A stretch of 64,000 nucleotides of DNA from Bdellovibrio bacteriovorus str. Tiberius (GCF_000317895.1 NC_019567.1:434001-498000); one strand, 5' to 3'. Counted from the stretch's first letter, positions 48,202-56,977 are shown. Numbers and translations are program-made. Notes: generated from the sequence alone by a model not told the origin.

Positions 48202-49575
48202 ATGAGACTTCCATGGACGGGATATCAGCATCACCTTAGAACTTTTGCACTTTCCACCTTGTTGGGGGGAATGCTGCTTTCCGCGCCGGCTTTAGCCACG
48301 ATCACACTTGTTTCTGTGGATGGAGCCTCTCGCATTGACCTGGCAACAACTGAAACCAAGACCACGCTGTATGCGGGTTTTGCCGGAACTTGTACTGCCG
48401 ATGCGAACTCGGCCGCGACTTGTGACAGCTGCAGCGGTGAAACGGTTTCCAGTTCCAAGCTATGGCCGTGCAATAAGAAAAATGCCTATAACAATCTTCG
48501 TATCACGATCCGCGTTCAATCCAGCAACACGTCAGCCGTACTGGCCGATGCGATTGTTAAAGTGGGTGAAGACACGCTGACCCCTTCCATCAATCCAACT
48601 CTGGCTGATGGTATTTTGAATGTGCAGGTCACCTGGGGTGAGCTGTGCCAGAAGCTGGGTCAAAGCGGTGGATGTGTTGCGGATTTCAGTGGTGAACTTT
48701 CTGTGGGCTTTAAAACCACGACCGATTCAACGACCACCAATGACCTGATGACTTTCAAAGTGATGGGTCGTGTGGCGAAAACCGATGGGTCAGACTGGGT
48801 TTACGCCAACTGTCCGACGGACGACGACACGGCTTTGGCAGGATCGGGTTATTGCTATTTCAGTTCTTATCGTGGGGATGAAAAGATTTACGCCGATCAG
48901 TTGCGCAGATCTCCGGATTATCCAGCAACGACGGCTCCGGGAATTGAATACGCAGGTCCGGTGTTCTTCTATGAACAACAGCTGGATGGTGAAGACGACA
49001 ACACCACCATCGCGCGCATCTCAAATGCCTCTGGTTATATTCAGCTGGTCGATCCGGAAAGAGACAACCGCATCGATGGTTTAACAAATGACATCCGCTA
49101 TTGCATGGTCATGGCCAATCAGGACAAGACCGGAATTGTCTCTTATTATTCCCCACTGCCAGGAACAACCGGTGGAGTGGATGCAATCAGCCTGTGTGCG
49201 ACACCTTCTAAAGTTGTCGGCCTTCTGGATGACAAAAGCTGCTTTATCGCCACCGCAGCTTTTGGCAGCGACATGGCCCCGGAAGTTCAAAGCTTCCGTG
49301 ACTTCCGCAACAAATACCTTCTGAGCAACAGTGTCGGTACCAAGTTTGTTAAACTTTATTACAAGCACAGTCCGTTCTATGCCAATTTGATCGCTGAAAA
49401 TGAATTCGCAAAATCGGCGGTGCGCACAGCTTTGTGGCCGTTGCTGTTCTTTGCCCGCCTGAGTGTGACTTTCGGTTTATGGGCGACTTTGCTGTTTGCA
49501 GTTCTGACAGGTGTGTCCGTTTATGAAATGTACCGTCGTTTTGTCGTCGGTCGCAGAACACGGGGTGAAGCGTGA
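48202..49575 (+). CDS. Secreted protein with C-terminal CFI-box domain and membrane anchor
   Basis: 457 residues. Signal peptide about 1-32 (cleavage after ALA). Mature residues to about 340 are beta-rich and Thr/Ser-rich with many cysteines (CTADAN, CDSCSG, WPCNKK). At about 347 the motif DDKSCFIATAAFGSDMAPEV begins a conserved C-terminal domain that ends in SVTFGLWATLLFAVLTGVS, a membrane helix, and a basic tail. I know this tail as the CFI-box C-terminal domain found at the end of diverse exported proteins, thought to be a sorting or anchoring signal. The start ATG at 48202 has a poorly spaced AAAGG. Overlaps the next gene by four bases. Confidence 0.8.
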   Translation: MRLPWTGYQHHLRTFALSTLLGGMLLSAPALATITLVSVDGASRIDLATTETKTTLYAGFAGTCTADANSAATCDSCSGETVSSSKLWPCNKKNAYNNLRITIRVQSSNTSAVLADAIVKVGEDTLTPSINPTLADGILNVQVTWGELCQKLGQSGGCVADFSGELSVGFKTTTDSTTTNDLMTFKVMGRVAKTDGSDWVYANCPTDDDTALAGSGYCYFSSYRGDEKIYADQLRRSPDYPATTAPGIEYAGPVFFYEQQLDGEDDNTTIARISNASGYIQLVDPERDNRIDGLTNDIRYCMVMANQDKTGIVSYYSPLPGTTGGVDAISLCATPSKVVGLLDDKSCFIATAAFGSDMAPEVQSFRDFRNKYLLSNSVGTKFVKLYYKHSPFYANLIAENEFAKSAVRTALWPLLFFARLSVTFGLWATLLFAVLTGVSVYEMYRRFVVGRRTRGEA

Positions 49576-50642
49576 ATGCCTGGCATAAATATTTTGTAGT
49601 TCTGCTGGCGGTTGTGTCTTTCCAGGCTGCCAAGGCCCAGGAACAGGGTCCTCCGCAAGAACCGCCGTTCGTTCAGGAAGAAACCGAATTTGAAGGTGAA
49701 GACCTGCAAATCGAGGACGAGATTCAAAGTGCCGCTCCAACCAAAGAATCCGGCACCGTGAATCTGAACGAACAGACCCCCAGTGATTCCAATATCGAAG
49801 AAGATCTGATGCTTGAGGAAGAAACCCCGGCAGTGGTTGAAGAAGCGGCTCCGGTTGTTATCCCGGAAGAACCAACTCAACAAGTGGCTCCGGTGAAGAA
49901 AACTCCGCAGGTCGAAGTGGTTCGCAAGTCCAAGAGCGGCGGGGTGGAATACATCCAGCATCCGCAGGCAGCCAAGGGTCTGATGACCATCACCAAAGAT
50001 GGCGCCTACGTTTATCGTGTGAAGCCGCCTTCGGCATCCAAAGAGTCCGGCACTTTCCGTGTGGGGATGATGGATCCTCCGAAGATTGATTCGGCCGATG
50101 GCGTGACGAACTATGATTCCATGTACGGTGGATCGTCTCAGGCGATGTTCATGTTTGATTATGAATGGAAGCCGTTCAACGGCTATGGCAGTCTGGGTGT
50201 TCAAGTCGGTCTTGGATTGATGTATGCCACGGGCCAGGGACGCTTTATCACCCCGGATCCACAGTTCCCGAATCAGGAAGCGAAGGAAGAATATTCTTTC
50301 CTGGCGATTCCGATCAATGTGGGTGGGGTGTATCGTCTGGAGTGGAGTGATCGTCAGTGGATTGCGCCGTATGTTTCTGCCGGTGGCACTTATATCGGTG
50401 TGGCTGAAATTCGTGACGACGGAAAGTCGCCGTCCCTGGTGGGAACGCCGGGTGTGTACGGCGCGGGTGGCATGCTGTTTAATATCGCGGCGATGAGCGA
50501 CGACACCGCTTTCACCCTGAGCTCTGAATACGGAATCAACAACCTGTGGCTGTCTTTGGAATACCGCCAGTTGCAGACGTTCAGCGAAGACGTCGATTTT
50601 TCAGGCGGAATCATCGGCGCCGGCGTAACCGTCGACTACTAG
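49572..50642 (+). CDS. Outer-membrane beta-barrel-like protein with acidic N-terminal linker
   Basis: 356 residues; GTG start at 49572, overlapping the previous stop as GTGA. Signal peptide about 1-22 (cleavage after AKA). Residues 25-125 are an acidic Glu/Pro/Gln-rich linker (FEGEDLQIEDEIQSA, EEETPAVVEEAAPVVIPEEP). The C-terminal 200 residues have strand patterns of a small barrel (MFMFDYEWKPFNGYGSLGVQ, GLGLMYATGQGRF, YSFLAIPINVGGVYRLEW, LWLSLEYRQLQTF). Coupled to the CFI-box protein, so the two probably form one envelope unit. Confidence 0.78.
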   Translation: MNAWHKYFVVLLAVVSFQAAKAQEQGPPQEPPFVQEETEFEGEDLQIEDEIQSAAPTKESGTVNLNEQTPSDSNIEEDLMLEEETPAVVEEAAPVVIPEEPTQQVAPVKKTPQVEVVRKSKSGGVEYIQHPQAAKGLMTITKDGAYVYRVKPPSASKESGTFRVGMMDPPKIDSADGVTNYDSMYGGSSQAMFMFDYEWKPFNGYGSLGVQVGLGLMYATGQGRFITPDPQFPNQEAKEEYSFLAIPINVGGVYRLEWSDRQWIAPYVSAGGTYIGVAEIRDDGKSPSLVGTPGVYGAGGMLFNIAAMSDDTAFTLSSEYGINNLWLSLEYRQLQTFSEDVDFSGGIIGAGVTVDY

Positions 50643-50768
50643 CGGCTGGTGAAAAGGGCCCATCTGACTGCGTTGTCGGCGGGCCTTCTCGCTTCGACGT
50701 GCTTGGAGCACGCCTGCGCTGCGAGGGCCCACCTCCGCCTTGCATATGGACCCTTTTGACCAGCCGCT
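50641..50768. repeat. 23-bp near-perfect inverted repeat around a GC-rich interior
   Basis: Arms 50641-50663 and 50746-50768 match at 21 of 23 positions (outer part AGCGGCTGGT, then AAAAGGG). The left arm begins in the stop codon of the outer-membrane protein gene. The 82-base interior contains more pairing (GGGCCTTCTCGC with GCGAGGGCCC, CGTGCTTGGAGCACG). A separate normal terminator follows at 50802, so this element is not needed for termination. Confidence 0.7.
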
Positions 50769-50801
50769 GGCGCTCGGTTTGAGGGTTGGGATCGGGGAAA
50801 T

Positions 50802-50837
50802 AAAAAAGGTGCCTCCTTCGGAGAGCACCTTTTTTTG
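50802..50837. terminator. Bidirectional Rho-independent terminator
   Basis: Stem AAAAAAGGTGC-CTCC/GGAG-A-GCACCTTTTTT with a TTC loop and a T run, between convergent genes. Confidence 0.88.
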
Positions 50838-50860
50838 TCTTCAATTTTGAAGAATCAGAA

Positions 50861-51121
50861 CTATTTGTCAGAGCAAGCTGCGAAGTAAAGAGTTCTGTTG
50901 TGACGGTGAGTAACTGTCTGGCGGCAAGTTTGAGCGTACTCAGAGCAGTTGTATTTTACGTAAGTTTGGCCTTGGCTGTCCTGGCCCATTACGTTGTTGG
51001 AATCACACCAGCTGATGAAGTCTACATAGTACTCGTCAGAAATACGGGAAGAAACAACTTCAGATGGGGCTGCGAATGCGGAACCGGAAACAAGCATCAA
51101 AACTGCGAAAATAGCTTTCAT
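50861..51121 (-). CDS. Small secreted cysteine-containing protein
   Basis: 86 residues from the ATG at 51121 (GGAG seven bases upstream). Signal peptide 1-17 (cleavage after AFA). The mature 69 residues contain four cysteines (ISWCDSN, YNCSEY, QTCRQT, AACSDK), enough for two disulfides, and many aromatic residues. Small, compact, exported; no family recognised. It has its own promoter and terminator. The upstream region to 51190 also reads in frame, but it lacks a ribosome site and spans the promoter. Confidence 0.78.
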   Translation of the reverse strand: MKAIFAVLMLVSGSAFAAPSEVVSSRISDEYYVDFISWCDSNNVMGQDSQGQTYVKYNCSEYAQTCRQTVTHRHNRTLYFAACSDK

Positions 51122-51161
51122 GGAATAACTCCTTATTTTTTGATTTAAAAAAGTGGGACAG

Positions 51162-51190
51162 GGAATACGCCTTTCACCGGGGGCCGTCAA
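51162..51190 (-). promoter_or_regulatory. Promoter candidate for the small cysteine protein gene
   Basis: On the minus strand TTGACG (51185-51190), 17 bases, TATTCC (51162-51167). An interrupted inverted repeat (TTCACCGGGG/CCCCGTGAA, 51173-51200) overlaps it. The remainder of the 51122-51354 interval shows nothing else recognisable. Confidence 0.4.
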
Positions 51191-51354
51191 TTCCCCGTGA
51201 ATCTTGTGAAAAAAGGGTAATTACCAGATTTCAATCATTACGGACGGAAATTTGGCGGAACACAGATCCACCCGCTGGGCTTTGATTTCCAACAAGTAAC
51301 TAGGGGTTTTTAAAACTATTTTGTATTTACTTATTTAATTCAGAGGAGCTTTGT

Positions 51355-52119
51355 TTGACCCGTCTGTGGTGGATTCTATCAATCCTGCTGGTTTGCGCTT
51401 GTGCGCAGGCCAAGAGCTATCGTGTCCTTGCCGAGGACAACTGGCCGCCGTTTTCCTATGTGGAAGGCGGACGTCTGCAGGGGGTGTCGGTGGATCTGGT
51501 GCGTGCGGCGCTTGAGCTTGAGTCTTCTGAAATAGAGCTGTTGCAGGTGCCTTATCTGCGCTGTCTGGCTTTGACCGCCATCGGGAAAGAACCGGCCTGT
51601 TTTAACTCGGCCAAAAATCAGGAGCTGGTTGAAAAGTATTCGTTCCCTGACGAGCACCTGTTCCGCAGCCGTGGACTGATTGTCACCAACCGCCATGTAA
51701 AAAAGACCAGGACAATCAGGACCGTTCGCGATCTTGAAGGCGAAACTGTGGCTCTGCCCAGTGGCTTTCCGTTCGGGAAGGAATTCGACGACAACAAAAA
51801 GATCCTGAAACACTTCACCGCCAACGACATGACTTCTTTGAAGTTGGTGGTGACTGGCCGGATAAATTACGCTGCCATTGATGAGATGGTTTTGTACTAT
51901 TACCTGGAAAGAAACCCGCAGTTCCGCGGCAAAGTGGCGACAGTTTTAGAGCTGAGCAATGAGCCTATCTATGTTCACTTTTCCCGCTCTCATCCGCAAA
52001 GCCGCGAGCTGCGTGAAAAGCTGGATCGGGGTTTAAGAAAGCTGAAAGCCTCCGACGACTATGCCCGCATCATGTTGCGCTGGCTGGGAAAAGACATCCC
52101 TCTGGAAAACTTCCGATAG
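51355..52119 (+). CDS. Periplasmic solute-binding protein family 3-like
   Basis: 254 residues; TTG start at 51355 with GAGGAGC six bases upstream. Signal peptide about 1-19 (cleavage after AQA). SBP_bac_3 fold: YRVLAEDNWPPFSYVEGGRL (typical strand 1 with W-P-P-F), GVSVDLVRAALEL, RTVRDLEGETVALPSGFPFG (hinge), and a terminal KLDRGLRKLKASDDYARIML. No ABC permease genes are adjacent, so it is an orphan receptor or sensor; polar amino acids are the usual ligands of the family. The Arg that binds the ligand carboxylate is not obvious. Confidence 0.85.
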   Translation: MTRLWWILSILLVCACAQAKSYRVLAEDNWPPFSYVEGGRLQGVSVDLVRAALELESSEIELLQVPYLRCLALTAIGKEPACFNSAKNQELVEKYSFPDEHLFRSRGLIVTNRHVKKTRTIRTVRDLEGETVALPSGFPFGKEFDDNKKILKHFTANDMTSLKLVVTGRINYAAIDEMVLYYYLERNPQFRGKVATVLELSNEPIYVHFSRSHPQSRELREKLDRGLRKLKASDDYARIMLRWLGKDIPLENFR

Positions 52120-52284
52120 ATCCCCCAGGTGCCTATTTTGGGTTTCCTGTCACAGGGCTGACTGGGGCCATCACCTGGCCGTGCCTTATAAGCAATTTAG
52201 CAGAGATAATGGACGTTTAAGGGCTTTTCTCTTATTTGGCAGCTGGTATGCTCGTTGCTCTTTTAAAGGGGAACAGGAGATCCC

Positions 52285-53364
52285 ATGGCCATTCGTACCC
52301 TTTTCAAAAGCCTGCTTTTGATCGCTGCCGTTTCTTTGACCGGGGCTCATGCCTATGCCGAAGACGACGCCAATCTCCTGCTTTTTGAATCTGCTCCCAA
52401 CCAAGCTGAATCCCAGAAAGCCCCGCGCACCGACATGCCTGATGAAGCGGTGATAAAGCTGGATTTGTCTGAAGTGGTGGAAGCTGACAAGGACTTCAAC
52501 CGCAAGGCCTTTGTGGAAAGAGCCCGTGCTGCGATGACGGCTGAAATTCCCGCTGACAAGCTTTATGAATTTGAAGGCCCGCGCACTGAAGCGGAGCTGG
52601 AAAAACTGCTGGAACTTTCTGATGCCGACATCGCCAAGTTCCTGGCGAAGAAGTCAGCGTTTCTGGGTAAGTTCGCGCGCGTGCTGTCTTTCTTCCGTTT
52701 GAAACCAGGCAAGATCAACAAGGCTTTGAATGAACTGAACAATCGTTTCTATGAAAGTTCTCATGTCGTTTCCCGCAGTAATGTGAAAGGCGGGACGATG
52801 ATGGTTTCTGTGGGGGCCGGCTTGGCACTGCCGCAGAAGGTGATGGAAGCGCTTCGTGGCAGAAGCATTGGCCGCTTCATTCCTGAATCCGGTGGATTCT
52901 TTTATATGCTGGGGCTTGGCGCTGGTGTTTCCCGCCAAGTGGGCGCAGACGGCAAATCCAAAATGGTCTTTGAAATTTTCATGGACGTTGAACGCCTGAA
53001 GAAAACCCTGACTGGTGTGGCCGAGATTTCTGCGGCGGGTACTTATGGCCTTGTGTTTGAAAAACGTGACGGTGCTTTCACTCATCAGAAAAACACCACC
53101 ATGTATGGGGGCGCGACGGGTGTCTTCCGCCAGGGGCCGAGTCAGTTCGGTTGGGCGGCTTCGACGGGAATGTCCATGCCTCCGGGGATTGGTATTTTCC
53201 TCGTTTATCAGGATCATGCGACCCGATATTATCTTTTCCGTATGGAGGGCTTAAGAGCGTCTTTGCCGGCCTTGAAAGGATTTAAAGACGGTATTATCTC
53301 GGCCTTAAGAAACTATGCTTACTTCGGCGGCAAAGTCGTGACCTGTCAGGGAGCTTTGCTCTAG
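52285..53364 (+). CDS. Secreted hypothetical protein
   Basis: 359 residues. Signal peptide about 1-25 (cleavage after AYA). An acidic N-terminal third with helical segments (AELEKLLELSDADIAKFLAK) is followed by a Gly-rich, strand-rich C-terminal domain: GGTMMVSVGAGLALPQKVME, FFYMLGLGAGVSRQVG, GLVFEKRDGAFTH, GGATGVFRQGPSQFGWAAST. This looks like a small barrel or lipid-binding fold at the outer membrane. CAGGAGATCCC ribosome site. The closest named family is unknown to me. The 165 bases upstream show no clear feature. Confidence 0.75.
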   Translation: MAIRTLFKSLLLIAAVSLTGAHAYAEDDANLLLFESAPNQAESQKAPRTDMPDEAVIKLDLSEVVEADKDFNRKAFVERARAAMTAEIPADKLYEFEGPRTEAELEKLLELSDADIAKFLAKKSAFLGKFARVLSFFRLKPGKINKALNELNNRFYESSHVVSRSNVKGGTMMVSVGAGLALPQKVMEALRGRSIGRFIPESGGFFYMLGLGAGVSRQVGADGKSKMVFEIFMDVERLKKTLTGVAEISAAGTYGLVFEKRDGAFTHQKNTTMYGGATGVFRQGPSQFGWAASTGMSMPPGIGIFLVYQDHATRYYLFRMEGLRASLPALKGFKDGIISALRNYAYFGGKVVTCQGALL

Positions 53365-53399
53365 GCTGTTAAAAGTTCCCGCCATCTTGCGGCCTTAAG

Positions 53400-53418
53400 G
53401 GGAACCTGATAGGTTCCC
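53400..53418 (+). promoter_or_regulatory. Hairpin in the leader of truA
   Basis: GGGAACCT-GAT-AGGTTCCC, an 8-bp stem four bases before the ATG at 53423, with no T run and no separate Shine-Dalgarno. It could terminate the previous transcript weakly or limit access to the truA start. GTTCCCGCC also recurs about 40 bases upstream. Confidence 0.4.
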
Positions 53419-53422
53419 GCCC

Positions 53423-54211
53423 ATGATGACGAAAGTGCGTTTTACCGTTGCTTATGACGGAACAGGATTCTGCGGCTGGCAGAAACAAAAACCCGAGGAC
53501 CAGATTTCGGTCGCTCAGGTGATCGAAGAGGCCTTGTCCAAGGTCTTCAATGAAAAAATCACCCTGTTTGCTTCCGGGCGCACAGACGCCGGGGTTCATG
53601 CCCTGAACCAAGTTTGCCACTTTTCTACGCATCGCAAGATTGATCCGAGTAAGAAATGGGACCTGTGCTGGGCTTTGAATTCCCACTTGCCCCCGAGCAT
53701 CGTGGCTAAAAAAGCCTGGATTGCCCCGGATGATTTCCATGCGACTTTGTCGGCGACCCATAAAACGTATCGCTATCTAATAGTGAATAAACCCCGTCCC
53801 AGCGCTCATTTGAATCGCTATGCGGACTGGGTGCGCCTGCCCATTAATATCGAACATTTGCAGGAAAGTTCTAAATATCTCTTGGGAAATCAAGACTTTA
53901 AGAGCTTTCAATCGGTCGGAACCCCGGTTCCGGATACGGTTCGCGAGATTTACAGAGCGGATTGGGAGTGGCGTAAGCCCGGTGTCATGCAGTTCACGAT
54001 CACCGGCAGCGGCTTTTTAAAGCAGATGGTGCGAAATATTGTGGGGACCTCAATGTTTTTGGAACGCAAAGGCCTGGCTCCGTCCACGATGAAGGACATT
54101 ATTGCGGCTCAAGACCGCATGAAAGCCGGTCCGCCGGCCCCCGCGCAGGGCCTGTACTTGATGAAGGTTTATTATCCTCAGGACCTTGACATTAGGTGCC
54201 TAGAACTTTAA
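53423..54211 (+). CDS. truA: tRNA pseudouridine(38-40) synthase TruA
   Basis: 262 residues. TruA signatures: RFTVAYDGTGFCGWQKQ at the start, the catalytic Asp55 in FASGRTDAGVHALNQVCHF, then ATHKTYRYLI, and the C-terminal TGSGFLKQMVRNIVGTSM. Converts U38-U40 in the anticodon arm of many tRNAs. Placed directly upstream of rplM-rpsI, an arrangement seen in many bacteria (truA-rplM-rpsI). Confidence 0.95.
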   Translation: MMTKVRFTVAYDGTGFCGWQKQKPEDQISVAQVIEEALSKVFNEKITLFASGRTDAGVHALNQVCHFSTHRKIDPSKKWDLCWALNSHLPPSIVAKKAWIAPDDFHATLSATHKTYRYLIVNKPRPSAHLNRYADWVRLPINIEHLQESSKYLLGNQDFKSFQSVGTPVPDTVREIYRADWEWRKPGVMQFTITGSGFLKQMVRNIVGTSMFLERKGLAPSTMKDIIAAQDRMKAGPPAPAQGLYLMKVYYPQDLDIRCLEL

Positions 54212-54214
54212 AAC
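54186..54214 (+). promoter_or_regulatory. Promoter for rplM-rpsI inside the end of truA
   Basis: A perfect TTGACA (54186-54191), 17 bases, TAAAAC (54209-54214). The -35 lies within the truA coding sequence. The leader to the rplM start would be about 100 bases, long enough for autoregulatory RNA structure (CGGT-AAA-ACCG hairpin near 54285). Confidence 0.5.
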
Positions 54215-54321
54215 ATCCCTTCCCGCAAAATAGTGTAAGAGCCCGTTGTTAAACTCAAACATATTTTTGCCGAGCAGACGGACGGTAAAACCGGCTGTTC
54301 AAAATGAAACTGGAGACTCTA

Positions 54322-54762
54322 ATGAAGACTTTCAATGCTAAGGCAGATGAAGTTGAAAGAAAATGGTGGATTGTCGATGCCGCTGGCCAAAAAGTTGGTC
54401 GTGTAGCTACTCATGTTGCGACTATCCTTCGTGGTAAAAACAAAGCTATCTACACTCCGAACGTTGATACTGGCGATTTCGTAATCGTTATCAACACGGA
54501 CAAGATGGAGCTTTCTGGAACTAAGTGGCAGGATAAGAAGTACTATTCTCACACTCGCTTCTTCGGTTCTATGAAAGAGATGACAGCAGCTCAAGCGAAA
54601 GAGAAAGATTCTACTTTCATCATTCACGAAGCTGTTCGCGGTATGCTTCCAACAAACAAGCTATCCCGTCATGTTATCATGAAAATGAAGACATACACTG
54701 GTGCTGAGCATCCTCATGCTGCTCAAAAGCCGGCTCTTTTCACCCTTCCATCTAAGAAATAA
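54322..54762 (+). CDS. rplM: 50S ribosomal protein L13
   Basis: 146 residues from the ATG at 54322 (GGAG six bases upstream; the in-frame ATG at 54304 lacks a site). Family pattern: WWIVDAAGQKVGRVATHVAT, LRGKNKAIYTPNVDTGDFVI, KMELSGTKWQDKKYYSHTRF and VRGMLPTNKLSRHV. Binds 23S rRNA early in 50S assembly. Codon use (many AAA, GCT, ACT) differs from the GC-rich neighbours, as expected for a highly expressed gene. Operon with rpsI after 13 bases. Confidence 0.98.
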   Translation: MKTFNAKADEVERKWWIVDAAGQKVGRVATHVATILRGKNKAIYTPNVDTGDFVIVINTDKMELSGTKWQDKKYYSHTRFFGSMKEMTAAQAKEKDSTFIIHEAVRGMLPTNKLSRHVIMKMKTYTGAEHPHAAQKPALFTLPSKK

Positions 54763-54775
54763 TCGGAGATAGAAA

Positions 54776-55174
54776 ATGGCAGCAGCTGATAAATTCTATT
54801 ATGCAACTGGAAGAAGAAAAACAAGCGCAGCGCGTGTTTTCCTTAAGCCTGGTAAAGGCACTATCACAATCAACGGTAAAAAATCTGAAGATTATTTGAC
54901 TCGTATGCAATCCCGCATGGTGATTGTACAGCCTCTTGATCTTTTGAACCAAATCGGCAAATTCGACGCAAAAATCACTGTAGCAGGTGGTGGTGAGTCT
55001 GGACAAGCTGGTGCGATCCGTTTGGGTATCACTCGTGCTTTGATCGCTTTCAATCCTGAATTCAAAGGGATCTTGAAGAAAGCTGGATTCGTTACACGTG
55101 ATCCTCGTATGGTTGAGCGTAAAAAATACGGTAAAGCAGGTGCACGCCGTAGATTCCAATACTCCAAGCGTTAA
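54776..55174 (+). CDS. rpsI: 30S ribosomal protein S9
   Basis: 132 residues. [20 protein letters not shown] at the start, then [20 protein letters not shown] and the C-terminal [16 protein letters not shown]; the final Lys-Arg tail reaches the P-site tRNA anticodon loop. GGAGA ribosome site. Second gene after rplM and followed by a terminator. Confidence 0.98.
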   Translation: MAAADKFYYATGRRKTSAARVFLKPGKGTITINGKKSEDYLTRMQSRMVIVQPLDLLNQIGKFDAKITVAGGGESGQAGAIRLGITRALIAFNPEFKGILKKAGFVTRDPRMVERKKYGKAGARRRFQYSKR

Positions 55175-55215
55175 TTTGCTCGGACGCATTCTTTCGAGAA
55201 TTGCGAATGGAAGAA

Positions 55216-55245
55216 AAAAGGGAGCTTTCGAGCTCCCTTTTTTTT
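55216..55245 (+). terminator. Rho-independent terminator after rpsI
   Basis: An 11-bp stem (AAAAGGGAGCT/AGCTCCCTTTT) with a stable TTCG loop and a long T run. Confidence 0.93.
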
Positions 55246-55382
55246 ATTCAAAATCTGTCTCTTTCAAGTTTCTTTGATCTTTCTAAATACTGCCTGTTTA
55301 TAAGTCTCGTAGAATTGTAATTTTACTCTCATTGCAACGCTGTCATGCGGGTGCTAGTCCTCTATATGGGGGAGGGCGCTGC

Positions 55383-56714
55383 ATGAAAAATGCTGTTGTC
55401 GGATTGTTGTTGTTCTTGGGATGTGTGGGGCATGCTCATCAGGCTTCCATGTATGTGGCGACTCCGAAAACTGTGGAAGAGCGTCTGGCCGAACTGGAAG
55501 CCAATCAAAACCTTCGATACTTCAATCTGTCGGGCTTTCTGATTTCCACTTACGATCATATTTCTGCTGAAGAAAAATATCCCGAAACTTTTGATAATCC
55601 GGATTTGCAGTATCTGCGTCTGCGTCTTTCGTTGAATGCGGATGCCGAGATCAATCCGCAGATTCGCGTCTATACACGACTGACCGCCACGAAGTTTATG
55701 AACAACTGGCGTTCCCAGGGCGGAGACCCCACATACATCCACGATGTGGAGGGTGTGTATTCCAATTCCGGTTCTTTGATATATCTGGAAAAAGCCTATG
55801 TCGATTTGTCCTGCCCTGAATCCGTTTGGACTTTGTCCGTGGGGCGATTGCCGACTGTGAACGGCAGCCCGGAGCATTTCTGGGACATGCTTCCAAGGCA
55901 GGGGACTTATCCGCTGCTGACCTTCGATGCGCCGTTGGACGGGGTTGCTGTCACCTTCCGCGCGGATCCTTATTTGCCCTTAAATCATGAGCTGGCGGTG
56001 CGTGTGCTGTACACGCCATTCACCGATGTCGTGTGGGGTGGAAACCGAAAATTCCTGCGTCCTCCAACGGATGATAGCAACGGCAGTATTCAAGTGGGCG
56101 ACGACACCGAAACTTTGATTAACATGGGTTCGGTCCAGTTGGATTACACTTTGAAGAATCAGTCATGGACGGACGAGCTGGGCGCAATTCTTCAGTACTA
56201 TAAAAGTGGACGCCTGCCTTTCTTCACGGGAACGGGGTCTTCTGATCTGAATATGCAGGGAGATGGCCTGACAGCACTGCTTGAGCTTAACAGCATTGCT
56301 CAGACCGCTGTGGATGTTTCGCTCAGTCACACTTACACCAACACGATCAGTGATGGATTGCTGGCTCCGGGTTTGGGCTTTGGAACAGATCAGGATTATG
56401 GAACGAACTACGGCAGCCTGACGTTGGTTTCCACGCGCTATCGTTTTTCAAATTGGGCGGTGGGTTTGGAATGGCTGACCAGTTCCGGTGTGCCGTTTTA
56501 TTTTTCGGCCGCGCCCGAGGACCTGACAAGATTCTATTCAACCCCGGGTAACAGCGAACATCTGTATGTCACCACCAAGTGGATGAGTCTTGTGACTGTG
56601 CGTGCGGGCTATCGTCAGCAGAACTATTCGGCGATTCCGATCGGGTTTGGTCCGGTGCAAAGCACGGATCGTGTTTTGAAAACTTATTACCTCAGTCTAA
56701 GAACGGACTTCTGA
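55383..56714 (+). CDS. Outer-membrane beta-barrel protein (DUF3373-like)
   Basis: 443 residues from the ATG at 55383 (GGGAGGG upstream). Signal peptide about 1-19 (cleavage after AHA). After a short helix (VEERLAELEANQ) come many beta strands: YLRLRLSLNADAEINPQIRV, YLEKAYVDLSCPESVWTLSV, GRLPTVNGSPEHFWDML, and a C-terminal YYLSLRTDF ending in Phe, the usual barrel-assembly signal. The VGRLPTVNGSP segment resembles DUF3373 proteins of epsilonproteobacteria. Probably a porin-like or surface channel. The stop overlaps the next gene (TGATG). Confidence 0.8.
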   Translation: MKNAVVGLLLFLGCVGHAHQASMYVATPKTVEERLAELEANQNLRYFNLSGFLISTYDHISAEEKYPETFDNPDLQYLRLRLSLNADAEINPQIRVYTRLTATKFMNNWRSQGGDPTYIHDVEGVYSNSGSLIYLEKAYVDLSCPESVWTLSVGRLPTVNGSPEHFWDMLPRQGTYPLLTFDAPLDGVAVTFRADPYLPLNHELAVRVLYTPFTDVVWGGNRKFLRPPTDDSNGSIQVGDDTETLINMGSVQLDYTLKNQSWTDELGAILQYYKSGRLPFFTGTGSSDLNMQGDGLTALLELNSIAQTAVDVSLSHTYTNTISDGLLAPGLGFGTDQDYGTNYGSLTLVSTRYRFSNWAVGLEWLTSSGVPFYFSAAPEDLTRFYSTPGNSEHLYVTTKWMSLVTVRAGYRQQNYSAIPIGFGPVQSTDRVLKTYYLSLRTDF

Positions 56715-56974
56715 TGAGTGGGGTTATGATTTTCTTTTCAATGCTTGTGATGACATTCGTGGTTCTGGGGCCTGCGTCGGCCTATGCCGGCAAGGTCGAG
56801 TCCATTCAGGAAGTCATTGTCCAGGAGTGCAAGAAAAAGATCAGCTATGAAGAAGCGCTGTCTTTGATTCGTCCGTTGTATCTGACGTGTGTGCCGGGAA
56901 CGAAAGTGACCGTGTACGACAGCTGTCAGGTCAAGTGTCTGAAGTCCAACGCCGGTGCCGTCATCGGACGATAA
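56714..56974 (+). CDS. Small secreted hypothetical protein
   Basis: 86 residues from the ATG at 56714, which overlaps the stop of the barrel gene; an ATG at 56726 is an alternative. Signal peptide about 1-25 (cleavage after AYA). The mature 61 residues hold four cysteines (QECKKK, LTCVPG, DSCQVKC) suggesting disulfides. Coupled to the outer-membrane barrel, so possibly an accessory of it. No family recognised. Confidence 0.7.
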   Translation: MSGVMIFFSMLVMTFVVLGPASAYAGKVESIQEVIVQECKKKISYEEALSLIRPLYLTCVPGTKVTVYDSCQVKCLKSNAGAVIGR

Positions 56975-56977
56975 AAA

